Shown here piece by piece: positions 17,704-28,174 of a stretch of 64,000 nt of DNA. Below the pieces are notes generated by a model. The model saw only the letters and a program-made list of their open reading frames with translations. It ran no database searches and had not been told where the DNA came from. The stretch comes from Tritrichomonas musculus (lineage: Eukaryota; Parabasalia; Tritrichomonadida; Tritrichomonadidae). Every line of letters starts with the position of its first letter. The first letter of the stretch is position 1. The position numbers were made by a program, and so were the translations under genes. The stretch is taken from the NCBI GenBank assembly GCA_039105265.1, contig JAPFFF010000007.1, forward strand, positions 4,030,001 to 4,094,000. Direction: 5' to 3'.

Positions 17704-20700
17704 ATGGACTTCAACAAACTTTCAAGAGAAGAATTGATAAAACTTGTTCAAACACAGCAAAATCAAATACAGAGATTACAGAGAAGTGGCTTGTCGGGGA
17801 AAAAGATGAAAACCAATATATCAAATGTAGATAATGACATAATGAACTTGTCTATAGACTTTTATGAAGAATCAAAGACACAAGCAAGACAAGCATACGA
17901 AAAAAGAGTACAAGAAGTGGATGATCAAGAGTTATTTCAAAGAGAACTCAAAAGACTCATGTTTATGGCTGCAAAAGAGTTCTCCTTTGAAGTCGATATT
18001 GGAGACAGTGAGTGCAAGAGACTCGCATTTACAGAGATGCTTCGACACTGCTATAAGATTCGAAATAAATCAAAAGTTGTCGTCAAAGCACACACACTTG
18101 ATGGACACGCAAAATGGTTCACTCTCAGCGACAAACATGACATAGAGAGCACAATAGGTCACATATCAGGCGAATTAGACTTGTCAGAAGAGAAATCAGA
18201 TACAAACCCAACAGTAAACTTTGAATTCATTCCAGTCAAATATGATGTACTTTTTCTGAGAAAACAACTAGACGATAAAGGAATAAAGTTCGATGTTATT
18301 AAAGAAGATGAAGATGACCATGCTTTATATCATGAAGAAGTCGAAATCGATCCAGATTATAGATCAACACCAGAAGGCTCATTCTTTCCTTTTATTAATT
18401 TATCTAATTTAGATCTCAGTGAATTCCAAATATTCTCAAAGATAGATAAGAAAAATTATAAAGACAATTGTTTTGTCTATGCTTTGATTCAGTCAGGTGT
18501 CTTCTCGAGTGAAGAAATAAATCACTTGCGATATTATGTTCAAACAAAATCGATGCCAAATAACAAAATCAAAGAGATATCAGAAAAATTCAAATGCAGT
18601 TTTGTCGTGAAAAGAATCGACGAAAGGTTTGATATTAAGCATCAAATGCAGATCAAAATAGACACCAGAAAGAAAGGTTATGATCGAACAGTAGAGTTGC
18701 TTCTTTATAAAGATCACTACATGATATATAGGCCAATCAAATGCACCATCTATTATCTTGAACACGCAAAAGAAATAGACGAAAAGTTCAAAGATGATAA
18801 AAACCGCTTCATGATCAAAGGCATCAAAGGCGAAAAGATTTTTTATTCAGAAAATGGCACTCTTCCAATGATGATATTCAGAAAAATGTTTGAGCTCAAT
18901 ATGTTCAGAGAGATAAGAAGCTGCGAATTATCCATATTGAATACAACCGAATATGATGGATTGAATGATTACATTGATCTTGATTATAATGAAGAATTAT
19001 GCACAAAAATAATCGACTCGAAGAAAGATAAGAAGAAAGAGAAAGATTGGTCTAGAGTATATTATTCAGATTTTGAAACAGACACTACTGTATCTCCTCA
19101 TCGTCCTTATTTGAATTGCACAGTGTATCGTGAAGGCCAAAATATTCACAAAATAAATTTTGAAGGTGAAAACATTGATCGTCAGCTTCTCAATTATCTA
19201 TACAATAATTCACTAACTTATTTTCACAATTTAAAGTACGATGGTTGCTTTTTCATCAATACTCCTGGATGGAAAACGCAAATAACTGAAAGAACAGGCA
19301 CAGTTTTGCAAGTCATTATGCTCAAATATGCTTCAAATGGTAAATTAGTGAAAAAGCTTACGTTTCGCAATTCCTATTCAATTATTCCATCGGCTCTCAG
19401 GAATTTTGCATCTATGTTTAATTTAGATGTGCATAAAGAGGTTATGGCATACAAAATATACACTGAAGAAAACATTCAAAAAGCTGTTCTGCCAATCAAT
19501 GAATTCTATGAGCAGTATAGAAAAGAGAACGATGGCAAAGATGAAAGCAAACAAATCCTAGAAAATGCCAAAATAAGTGAAGCATACAATGAAAAAAATG
19601 ATTCAATTAATATTATGAAATATGCCAAGTTCTATTGTTTTAAGGATTGTATCGTTCTTATGAAAGGGCTTGAAAAATTTGATAAAGATTTGAAAGAAGT
19701 ATTCAAACAAACAGGTACAGAAATGTTAGGCGTTAATAACTTTATTTCAATCTCATCTATCGGTTATCATTTCGCCAATAAATATGGATGTTTTGACGGT
19801 TGTTATCAATTAAGTGGCAAACCGCAAAACTTTATTCAAAGATGTGTAAGCGGAGGAAGAACAATGACAGCATCAAATCAAAAGCAATATATAGAAGGAA
19901 GAATACAAGATTTTGATGCAGTTAGCCTTTATCCTTCAGCTATGTATGTAATGGATGGTGTTGCTAAAGGAAAACCGAAAATTTTGCCTCAAAATATAGA
20001 CCATGATCAATTGATGAAATTTGACACTTTTTTTATTGAAATCAATATCAATGAAATCAAGTGCAAATCCGATAAGCCATATAAATTCGGGCAAGTCTTT
20101 AGACGAAATGAAAAGGGCTCAAAAATATTTGACAATGACCCTGTTAGCAATTTTTATATTGACAAGATTGCACTAATGGATTTAATAGAGTTCTATGATA
20201 TCAAATACGAAGTTATTCGTGGTTACTATTTTGATGAAGGATTTAATAAGAAGATTAATGAGTTCATTCTTGGATTATTTAATTTAAGACTCAAATATAA
20301 GAAAGAGAAGAATCCACTGCAGTCAACGATCAAATTGCTATTGAATTCAATCTATGGCAAATCAATATTGAAAGCGATGAAAACAGAAACAAAAAGTGTA
20401 CCCAGAGATGAGCTAATGAAATACATTTGGCGCAATTATAACTTTATCACAGAAATCTATGATGAACCGACAATTGATAGATGCTATGTGAAAAAGCTGA
20501 AGCCGATCAATGATCATTTCAATCTCCCACAATTTGGTGCTAGCGTTCTTTCATGGTCAAAACATTTGATGAATCGTGTTATGGCTAGTGCAGAACAAAA
20601 TGGGATTGAAATATTCTATCAAGATACCGATAGCATGCACCTATATGAAGATGATGTGAAAAAAGTGGCAGAGATCTTTAAGGAGAAATATAATGCTGAA

Positions 20701-21054
20701 TTAATAGGTGAAAACATGTGTCAATTTCATAATGATTTTGACGGTTTTGAGGGTGCAGTAGGCCAAATACATTCACGAAAACTGATCGCATTAGGCAAGA
20801 AAAGTTATTTAGATATCTTAGTCGATGAAGAAGGAAAAGAAGGATATCATATAAGACTCAAGGGCATTCCTCATCAAGTGATCATTAATAAATGTAAACG
20901 AATGGGCATCACAATTGAAGAACTCTATGAAAAATTGTATGCTGGGGCCAAAATGGAGTTCAATTTATTAGATGGCACAAATGCATTCAGAAAAACTCAA
21001 ACTTTTCAGCAGACTAATTTCAAAAAGTTTAGCAGGACCCTTAAATTCATTTAG
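17704..21054 (+). CDS. polB: Protein-primed-type family B DNA polymerase (middle element)
   Basis: The 1116-residue protein has all expected motifs. Exo I is DFETD (about 456), Exo II HNLKYDG (about 508) and Exo III YCFKDCIVL (about 645). Motif A is DFDAVSLYPSAM (about 737), motif B LLLNSIYGKS (about 878), motif C YQDTDSMHL (about 972) and the KKSYLD element (about 1031). Upstream, DNCFVYAL (about 253) and KDHYMIY (about 336) look like the Cys and His ends of an OTU-like papain-fold domain, as reported for some Polinton polymerases; that part is inference. The long spacer between Exo III and motif B contains the TPR-type insertions of protein-primed enzymes. It would replicate the element from its ends. 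Confidence 0.9.
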   Translation: MDFNKLSREELIKLVQTQQNQIQRLQRSGLSGKKMKTNISNVDNDIMNLSIDFYEESKTQARQAYEKRVQEVDDQELFQRELKRLMFMAAKEFSFEVDIGDSECKRLAFTEMLRHCYKIRNKSKVVVKAHTLDGHAKWFTLSDKHDIESTIGHISGELDLSEEKSDTNPTVNFEFIPVKYDVLFLRKQLDDKGIKFDVIKEDEDDHALYHEEVEIDPDYRSTPEGSFFPFINLSNLDLSEFQIFSKIDKKNYKDNCFVYALIQSGVFSSEEINHLRYYVQTKSMPNNKIKEISEKFKCSFVVKRIDERFDIKHQMQIKIDTRKKGYDRTVELLLYKDHYMIYRPIKCTIYYLEHAKEIDEKFKDDKNRFMIKGIKGEKIFYSENGTLPMMIFRKMFELNMFREIRSCELSILNTTEYDGLNDYIDLDYNEELCTKIIDSKKDKKKEKDWSRVYYSDFETDTTVSPHRPYLNCTVYREGQNIHKINFEGENIDRQLLNYLYNNSLTYFHNLKYDGCFFINTPGWKTQITERTGTVLQVIMLKYASNGKLVKKLTFRNSYSIIPSALRNFASMFNLDVHKEVMAYKIYTEENIQKAVLPINEFYEQYRKENDGKDESKQILENAKISEAYNEKNDSINIMKYAKFYCFKDCIVLMKGLEKFDKDLKEVFKQTGTEMLGVNNFISISSIGYHFANKYGCFDGCYQLSGKPQNFIQRCVSGGRTMTASNQKQYIEGRIQDFDAVSLYPSAMYVMDGVAKGKPKILPQNIDHDQLMKFDTFFIEININEIKCKSDKPYKFGQVFRRNEKGSKIFDNDPVSNFYIDKIALMDLIEFYDIKYEVIRGYYFDEGFNKKINEFILGLFNLRLKYKKEKNPLQSTIKLLLNSIYGKSILKAMKTETKSVPRDELMKYIWRNYNFITEIYDEPTIDRCYVKKLKPINDHFNLPQFGASVLSWSKHLMNRVMASAEQNGIEIFYQDTDSMHLYEDDVKKVAEIFKEKYNAELIGENMCQFHNDFDGFEGAVGQIHSRKLIALGKKSYLDILVDEEGKEGYHIRLKGIPHQVIINKCKRMGITIEELYEKLYAGAKMEFNLLDGTNAFRKTQTFQQTNFKKFSRTLKFI

Positions 21055-21784
21055 TTAACACATCCTTAACGTCTGCATCTTTAGCTGGCTTTACTTTAAT
21101 TGAAACAAACAAAGGACTTTTTAAAGCGATAGGCTGAAATTGGAAATCGACTAAACTTAATTCTAAATATTTTAAACTATCTGTGTTTGTTTTTATTTTT
21201 ATTGGTTTTCCTTCTTTCTCAAAGTCATAAATCAGTGGCTTGCCGTCTATAGCCATTGTGTTTATATTTCCTATAACTGAAGGAGTATACTCTTGATCTC
21301 CAATAGCTGAATACATCGGATTACCTTGTAAAGAGACTAAATAAAGTTTTGTATGAGTTATGATCGGCAAATCTGGCACAATAAAGGGTTCTTTAGGATC
21401 AATTGTCAAAGGCAACGGAGTGTTATATAATCCTGTCAATAATGCAGCTCTGTGAGATATTGATGTAATTGTTGTTTTCAAACTTGCTGTTATCTTAAAT
21501 GTTCGTTTATTTTTATCATATTCCCATGCTAATTCACTTTTCTGACTAAAAATTTGTTCAAGTTGTTTGATAGAATAATGATAGGACTCAGAAAATTCAA
21601 TTGTATGAACGGTTTTGCCAACTTGATATTTCATATAATCATCTTTTGTGCTTAATAATATGTTTGAATTAGTGTTTATAGAAGACACATAATATTTTAC
21701 ATAGCTGCATTTCCAAGGTATATTCATCGTCAAAGAAACAGTATGATATTTTTGTGAATCACGGCTTTGCATAGAAATTAACAT
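21047..21784 (-). CDS. Possible penton-like minor capsid protein (245 residues)
   Basis: The protein is strand-rich. Residues 50-115 follow the pattern common in Polinton and adintovirus minor capsid proteins: a strand and helix with VHTIEFSESYHYSIKQLEQI, then a strand pair (YDKNKRTFKITASL) and a SISHRAALLTGLY turn. The C-terminal half contains a further set of strands (YLELSLVDFQFQPI, SPLFVSIKVKP). This is pattern recognition only and could be wrong. If right, the middle element once made particles. The gene is convergent with the polymerase (8-bp overlap) and divergent from the giant fibre-like gene, 16 bp apart. Confidence 0.4.
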   Translation of the reverse strand: MLISMQSRDSQKYHTVSLTMNIPWKCSYVKYYVSSINTNSNILLSTKDDYMKYQVGKTVHTIEFSESYHYSIKQLEQIFSQKSELAWEYDKNKRTFKITASLKTTITSISHRAALLTGLYNTPLPLTIDPKEPFIVPDLPIITHTKLYLVSLQGNPMYSAIGDQEYTPSVIGNINTMAIDGKPLIYDFEKEGKPIKIKTNTDSLKYLELSLVDFQFQPIALKSPLFVSIKVKPAKDADVKDVLTK

Positions 21785-21800
21785 TTATTTATTATTAAAT

Positions 21801-24800
21801 ATGTCGATTGGTTTATACTCAATTCAATCAAGTGAGGCTGAGTCATTAAAATCAAATGGAATAGAAATCAAAGTCGAAGAAGATGAGAATGGAAATAAAA
21901 TTGTTCAAATAGAAGATGAAGATGGTTCTTCAGTTTTCTTCAATAACATTTATAATAAAACAGAGATAGATGCTTATATAACCGCAGGTGCAGGTATAAA
22001 ACCAGGAGATATAAAAAACTTATATAAGGTCAATATTTATCCAACAGGACAAATCAAGGTGAATGGCAAATTGACCAATGCTTTCACCTTAGAACAGCTT
22101 TATAAATGTTTGAATGATAATTCAGATGCTATTCAAAACTCTCTAAATCAATTGAAAATAGACGCAACTTTTGATGTAAACCGTGAAATTTCAGACTTAA
22201 CATTGAAAGGATTAGATTTTGATCTAAAGAATAAATATTATATCTCAACAGAAAACAATTCAATAAAGACATATAATCAATTAATAAGAGTACTCAATCA
22301 GTTTATTAAACATTCAAGGGCTATGACGGTTATCAGCCCAGATAATAAACTATTGAAAATGCTCCCCCTTAAAAAAGAGGATGGTGCTCAACTTTTGGAT
22401 TATTGGGAGGATAAACGATGCTATTATGAAAAAGAAAAAGTAGCCACAATTAATGAGATTATTGAATCATTGAATATCACTCTTGAAAATTTATATAATT
22501 GGATGAAAACATTCAATAATTTGAAAGATTTCGGTTTTGACAGTTCATCAAATATTAAACCAGATGGAAAAGCAAAAGTGATAACGTATGAAGAAACCGA
22601 AAAAGAATCAGAACCATGGTATGGATCATTTTTGACCAAAAATAGAATGAAAACCAAAGAAGAACCTATCACAAATTTTGACCAAATGGTCAATGCAATC
22701 AATACAAACACAGAAACAATATCTCAAATGCATGAAGATATTATGGAAGGCTTAAATAATCAAGAAGTGACAGTATATAATGAAGCCAAAGATGAAATAG
22801 AGACAAAAACTTTAAAAACAAAAACAGTGAACGATAAAGGTGAAATCGAATATGATAATATAGCCAATGTTTTTGAAAAATTGAAGAAGGCCGATAAACA
22901 GAATCAGAATTTTTTCCGTCATATCATGGAGAATTTTAATAAAACTGCATTGAAAAATATATATAATAATTTTAAACAGACTGTGTTTGGTAAAGATGGA
23001 GAAACATATCAGAAGACATATATAGCACATTTTGATGATGATGTTGCTGGTGATAAACATTTTGCCGTTGTCGAAAATTTTGTCGACTTTTTGAAACAAT
23101 ACTTTTCAAATACAAGCAGTTTTGAAGACTGGAAAGAATGGATAGGCAAAAATATAAATAAACAGAAAATAAAAGAGATTTTTGATGGAGTAGTTGTTCC
23201 AATGATAGATGAAGTCGGAAATGCAGAAATCAAAGAATACCATTTTGTCACTGACGCAGATCAAATAATTGACCCTGAAGAAGCCGTTGAAGTGGAAAAA
23301 TTATGGGAATGGCTCAAAGAAATAATTCAAAATAAAAAATATACAGCTCCAATACAAACATTTTTATATAACAACTTTTCCAAAGAAAAATTTATTGAAA
23401 TATTTAACGGCACAGTTCAATGGGTATGGAATTCAAAAGCAGGAACATTAGCAAAAGCAGTTTATCAATTTGTCAATCATCCAATAGAAACGACGGGTGA
23501 TATCGTTATTGAAGTGAATAGTGCTTATGAATTTTTGAAAAAATATTATGAAAACCAAACAGAGCTTATGAAAAGTATCCTTACTGTTATTTTGGTTCTT
23601 CTTGGTTCAGGAATTATGGGCATGGTAATCACAAGTGCATTCAAAAAGATTCGTGCCAAAAAAATTGAAAATGGACGTTTAGCATTAAGCACGAGCAATT
23701 TTGAAGGTGGGCAATTGTTGGATATTAATAATGGCATTATTATTGATGGAAATGGAAATGATAATAATGATGATGATAATAATGATGACGATATGAGAGA
23801 CCCTAGTTTTCAGGGATGGATTGATACAACAAATAGAAATATTCGAAATATTATTCAGCAACATAATGTTTTAGAAGAAAGAGTCTCAAATATAAGAGAA
23901 TGCAATTGTAATGATAATAATAATAATAATAATCAAAGATTTTTTGGCCAAATTTCTCAACAACAACATCTTGACATTCAACAATTAATTCAAAAGCAAA
24001 ATCATTTAATAATTGATAATAGTGTCGGCTCTTTTGTTGATGCGATGTTTCAACCAGAAATATATCAAGAAGCAGCAACTCAAGTGAACACAACGATAAA
24101 AAGACGACGAAAAAAGAAAGAAAAAGTGAATGTAATTGACACATCACATGATCGTTCTTTTCGAAGAGATGAAAATTATGTTTTTGACATATTAACTGAT
24201 CATTGGGTTCTTCATAATAATTCTAATTTTCAATCTGGTTGGCGAACAAATCTTAATTCACAAAATATGCCACGCAATTTTATCATTGACACTTTTCATG
24301 GTGAATGGGTTGCTATCGGTGCAGAAAATGGTATTCAAGAATCAAATGCAGACTGGAGAACGAATCCTAGTTCAGCATTAGCAACCTTTCTGTTGCCATC
24401 TCAAATAAATGATGGTGTTTTTCGTTGGAGTGATAGATATGATCAATGGATATTTCATGCAAATTATAACTCATATACAAATCAAGATCAAAGTGAAAGA
24501 TTAGAATGGCAAAGAGATCAAAGACAACATTTTGGTGATAATTATGTTTGGAATGTTTTTGATCAAGAATGGCAAGAACATGGACAGAATTTTGAAGCTG
24601 GATGGAGAACCAATCATGAATTTGTTCCTCCTGATAACTATGTATGGGATGATTATTTAGAAGAGTGGGTGATGTTATCATATAGAAATAGAGGTTTTGA
24701 CAGCAATTGGAGAAATAGCTATTCAGAGGAAGTGTCAGTTATGGTTGAATTATTGAATCAAGGCCGATTTTTAGGAAAAGGCCAAATTGTTCAATATGGA

Positions 24801-27800
24801 GGTGAATGGGTTTGGCGCCATCATGTAGACCCCGTTGATGATATTAAATTATTATCAGATGAAATAGCAGATATTAATATTAATAATAATTTGCCAGCAA
24901 ATATTTCAGGAGTGAATTCAGTAAATGAATTATTAGAAAGCTATGATATCAATATTTTGAAAGAAGATGGCCGAATAATTGATGAGAAAAAACCGGTTTT
25001 AGGCAATTTCAATATATTAGCAAATTTGAATGTAAATGGATTAATAAACGGTGTTGATATTGAAAAATTAGCTACGTCATCAGATAAGACAGATTCACTT
25101 TTTAATATAAAATTTGGAGTTCCAGAATTCAATGTGAAAAATGAAAATGTTGAAGGGGATACAAAAACAATCAATAATGTAAATTATAATATATTGAAAA
25201 TTAAAATAAATGATGATGATATTGAACAAAAATTGAAAGCTTTCAATGGAAATATATTCAAAATAATTCTCAGAAAAGATGTTGTTTATGACACAGAAGG
25301 ACGATATATCAAAGAATTTTTCATAAGCGTTCATGATAATCATATTCAATGTCCGATAATAGCTTATGATGAAGAATCGAAAGGATATACAAATAAATGT
25401 TCTGAAGATAGCTCTCAATTTTTCATAGCTTTTGATGAGCGTCTCAATATTGTGCCATATACGTTGTGGATGAACGGTGATTTGAGTATAATGAATCAAA
25501 CAAGTCAGGATTTAATTGAATCGAATAAACCAGTTTTTAAGTGCAAAATAATTGAAGCAGATAATGCTCTCAAATTACACAAAAGTGACGTTCATTATTT
25601 CTATAAGCCTTCAATTATTTCAGAAGATAATGATTATTATAAAATGATTTTTGAAGTACCCTCAGATTATACAATACCACCGCATTTACAATTTAAATTC
25701 AAAGAATATTGTTTTGGAAATAAATGGGACTTAATATGGGATGGAACTAAATGGGATGGCAAAAATATCCAAGGCAAATCAAATGGAAAAATAATAAATA
25801 AATGCAATACAAGAGCAAAAAAAGATGCTTATGATGCTATTGGTGCATGTGTTATGATGAAGAATGATGACTGGAATAAACAATTCTTTACTGATAATAT
25901 ATGGTATACAAATGTTAATGAAAAGAATTTAATGCAAGCATTTATCAGAAGACCTGTTAGAGGAGAAGGATGGGAAAAAGATGGCAAAATTGAATTGAAA
26001 GTGAAATTTAATGATGGCACTTTGAAAAATGGAAATGAAATAGGTGTTGATTGGGGAAACACAAATTTCAGTCATTCAGTTGAAGGCTATGATCTTTATG
26101 CAATTGAAATATTAATATATAATTATTCGAAACGAACTTTTGAGGTGAAAAACATTGAGGAAATTTTCTTGGATATCTATTCACCAAATTCAGATATAGC
26201 AAATCGAATGTCATTTCGCCTTGAGGGAGTTCACCATGTTGAAAGGAACGATACAGCTTATTGCGATACTATCGGTGTTCTCGATACAATTGAAAAAATC
26301 TCTTATCGTTATGAAGATTTAAAAATTGATGCAAGTCATAGAAATATTGAATTATATCTGAAAAAGGATTTGGTGGATCCAGTAGATGAGGTCAATTGGG
26401 ATGGAATTATGAATCCTTTCAAATATATTATTCAGCAACAATTTTATGAAATAACACCAAATCCAAATGCAGCAACCACACTTTATACAGATTATAATAT
26501 CACAAGTTCTAAAATCATAACCGCCGATAACATCACGACGATGAGAAGTGATTTAAATTTAGTGACAAATAATTTGGATGTCGTATCGTACGATTTGAAT
26601 GAAATGAGTCATAGAGTTAACGTACTTGATTCAGAAATGGTTCAAGTCAAAAACATAACTCAACATTTAGAGAATGACGTTAAGCATTTAAGAATTGTCT
26701 CATATACTGCCCTAGCTTTTGGTATAGCAGGCACAGTAGGGAGTGCAGCATCTATCGGCATGCAACTTTTTCCACATGGTATCCAAATTTTAAAAGCAGC
26801 TTTTTCTAGCTTTTTCAGAGGTTTACGAATGAGATTAAGAGTTGCAGGTCAACCATATTGGCAAGTTATGAGAGTATGGCCTGGAATGGAACTAAGGAGC
26901 ATAACCACCGATATTTCACCTGTTATTAATTGGTGTAATTCAGAATATACAAATTTAGACGATATCCCTTATACTGAAGAAGATGATAATCCAGAAGAAT
27001 ATAGTTTATCGGTTTCAGCCTCTTATGAATTATGTAATCAATTCAGAGAAACATTGAAACCTATTTTCAAATTATTGGCCTTAAAGGTGGATGAAATAGC
27101 CAATGAATTTGAAAATAATGATTTTATTTCAAAAAGTGATTTGAAAAGAGACGATACAATTGACATTAATGGCAAATTAATTGATGGCAAAATACATTTA
27201 GAAGCTGAGGATACAATAAGTGAAGGAAATATCAAAGTCAGGATTATGATCATGAAAGTAAGCGAATATAATGATATAGACTATGAAGAGAATTATCCAA
27301 TAATTCATATATCAAATGGAGAGATATCGAACTATGAGGGCACAGAGAACTTTCCAACTGCATCTCTCCAAGACAAAACTATAATTATTGATAACCCAAA
27401 GAGACATAGAATTAGTGCAATCAGCATCAAAGAGAACACAGCGATAAGAAGTATGAAATATACTGTAAATGATATAGCATATATGAGTGACATTGATGCG
27501 CTTAATAAAAAGATTGATCAAATAGAAGAAAACTCACATACAAACGATGAAAACATAGCAAAAATAATGAATACTTATCCTACTGTTGATGAAACAAATG
27601 AGGCTTTAGATGTGCTCAAAGGCAGAATTGAGACATTAGAGGCTGAAAATACCACATTAAAGGCTACGATAGCCGCTTTTGAAGCTAGGATAGCTGCTCT
27701 TGAAAATCCGCCACTTGATTGGAAAACTTATTATTCTTCTTTTACAGAGAACATTACTGAGTCTCATTCGATATATTTTAGTTTTTATTATGGTGATAAC

Positions 27801-28073
27801 TTGTTCCAAGTAGAAGCCACTACATCTGATGGTGCACCTGTAGAAGATGGTGAATATTTGTTAATTTGGACAGATAGGAGTCAAAAACAACATTATGTTA
27901 GATTAATAACTTATAACCATTGTGCTGGCGATAATGAATTGTATATGGATGAAATTTATGGCAAAGAAAATACAATTACCTATATCGGTTATGACATGCT
28001 TGTTGAAGACATAACACTTGATTTAGATGATAGATATGAATCAACATTTGATGCAATATATAGAAAGAAATAA
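21801..28073 (+). CDS. Giant fibre-like, membrane-anchored protein (2090 residues)
   Basis: The architecture is mosaic. The N-terminal part has a YNKTEIDAYI module like those of tail fibres. A hydrophobic segment near 590-612 (ILTVILVLLGSGIMGMVI) is flanked by lysines. Asn/Asp runs follow around 650-715. Five or six Trp repeats fill about 790-1010, with the pattern NYVWD-x(4)-EWV then GWRTN. A coiled coil near 1575-1640 leads into a Gly/Ala hydrophobic stretch (ALAFGIAGTVGSAASIGM). A second coiled coil lies near 1895-1970, and a globular tip closes the chain. This fits a trimeric spike or fibre with membrane association. The gene is the largest in the window and makes up over a third of the middle element. 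No catalytic motif seen. Confidence 0.6.
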   Translation: MSIGLYSIQSSEAESLKSNGIEIKVEEDENGNKIVQIEDEDGSSVFFNNIYNKTEIDAYITAGAGIKPGDIKNLYKVNIYPTGQIKVNGKLTNAFTLEQLYKCLNDNSDAIQNSLNQLKIDATFDVNREISDLTLKGLDFDLKNKYYISTENNSIKTYNQLIRVLNQFIKHSRAMTVISPDNKLLKMLPLKKEDGAQLLDYWEDKRCYYEKEKVATINEIIESLNITLENLYNWMKTFNNLKDFGFDSSSNIKPDGKAKVITYEETEKESEPWYGSFLTKNRMKTKEEPITNFDQMVNAINTNTETISQMHEDIMEGLNNQEVTVYNEAKDEIETKTLKTKTVNDKGEIEYDNIANVFEKLKKADKQNQNFFRHIMENFNKTALKNIYNNFKQTVFGKDGETYQKTYIAHFDDDVAGDKHFAVVENFVDFLKQYFSNTSSFEDWKEWIGKNINKQKIKEIFDGVVVPMIDEVGNAEIKEYHFVTDADQIIDPEEAVEVEKLWEWLKEIIQNKKYTAPIQTFLYNNFSKEKFIEIFNGTVQWVWNSKAGTLAKAVYQFVNHPIETTGDIVIEVNSAYEFLKKYYENQTELMKSILTVILVLLGSGIMGMVITSAFKKIRAKKIENGRLALSTSNFEGGQLLDINNGIIIDGNGNDNNDDDNNDDDMRDPSFQGWIDTTNRNIRNIIQQHNVLEERVSNIRECNCNDNNNNNNQRFFGQISQQQHLDIQQLIQKQNHLIIDNSVGSFVDAMFQPEIYQEAATQVNTTIKRRRKKKEKVNVIDTSHDRSFRRDENYVFDILTDHWVLHNNSNFQSGWRTNLNSQNMPRNFIIDTFHGEWVAIGAENGIQESNADWRTNPSSALATFLLPSQINDGVFRWSDRYDQWIFHANYNSYTNQDQSERLEWQRDQRQHFGDNYVWNVFDQEWQEHGQNFEAGWRTNHEFVPPDNYVWDDYLEEWVMLSYRNRGFDSNWRNSYSEEVSVMVELLNQGRFLGKGQIVQYGGEWVWRHHVDPVDDIKLLSDEIADININNNLPANISGVNSVNELLESYDINILKEDGRIIDEKKPVLGNFNILANLNVNGLINGVDIEKLATSSDKTDSLFNIKFGVPEFNVKNENVEGDTKTINNVNYNILKIKINDDDIEQKLKAFNGNIFKIILRKDVVYDTEGRYIKEFFISVHDNHIQCPIIAYDEESKGYTNKCSEDSSQFFIAFDERLNIVPYTLWMNGDLSIMNQTSQDLIESNKPVFKCKIIEADNALKLHKSDVHYFYKPSIISEDNDYYKMIFEVPSDYTIPPHLQFKFKEYCFGNKWDLIWDGTKWDGKNIQGKSNGKIINKCNTRAKKDAYDAIGACVMMKNDDWNKQFFTDNIWYTNVNEKNLMQAFIRRPVRGEGWEKDGKIELKVKFNDGTLKNGNEIGVDWGNTNFSHSVEGYDLYAIEILIYNYSKRTFEVKNIEEIFLDIYSPNSDIANRMSFRLEGVHHVERNDTAYCDTIGVLDTIEKISYRYEDLKIDASHRNIELYLKKDLVDPVDEVNWDGIMNPFKYIIQQQFYEITPNPNAATTLYTDYNITSSKIITADNITTMRSDLNLVTNNLDVVSYDLNEMSHRVNVLDSEMVQVKNITQHLENDVKHLRIVSYTALAFGIAGTVGSAASIGMQLFPHGIQILKAAFSSFFRGLRMRLRVAGQPYWQVMRVWPGMELRSITTDISPVINWCNSEYTNLDDIPYTEEDDNPEEYSLSVSASYELCNQFRETLKPIFKLLALKVDEIANEFENNDFISKSDLKRDDTIDINGKLIDGKIHLEAEDTISEGNIKVRIMIMKVSEYNDIDYEENYPIIHISNGEISNYEGTENFPTASLQDKTIIIDNPKRHRISAISIKENTAIRSMKYTVNDIAYMSDIDALNKKIDQIEENSHTNDENIAKIMNTYPTVDETNEALDVLKGRIETLEAENTTLKATIAAFEARIAALENPPLDWKTYYSSFTENITESHSIYFSFYYGDNLFQVEATTSDGAPVEDGEYLLIWTDRSQKQHYVRLITYNHCAGDNELYMDEIYGKENTITYIGYDMLVEDITLDLDDRYESTFDAIYRKK

Positions 28074-28174
28074 GAATAAACTATCTATCATATATTTTTT
28101 TGCTTATAACTATCCCCCAGTGAAATCATCGGCGCAGTTAGGTCTGGGCGACCGTTAAGGGCGCACAGCCTAAC

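Larger units (their letters stand above)
11331..28073. mobile_element. Distinct virus-like element with PolB and SF3 helicase (middle segment)
   Basis: This 17-kb block lies between the inward-facing termini of two Polintons and shares little with them. It encodes a protein-primed-type PolB, a D5-like SF3 helicase, a bZIP-like protein, a Leu/Gln-repeat protein, a possible penton-like protein and a 2090-residue fibre-like protein. It also has a homologue of the Cys-rich 206-residue gene of M2. I see no integrase, FtsK/HerA ATPase or major capsid gene, and I could not find terminal inverted repeats for it. It may be part of a larger Polinton-like virus cut by the M1 insertions, or a capsid-poor replicon. 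The genes look whole. The family is unknown to me. Confidence 0.55.
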
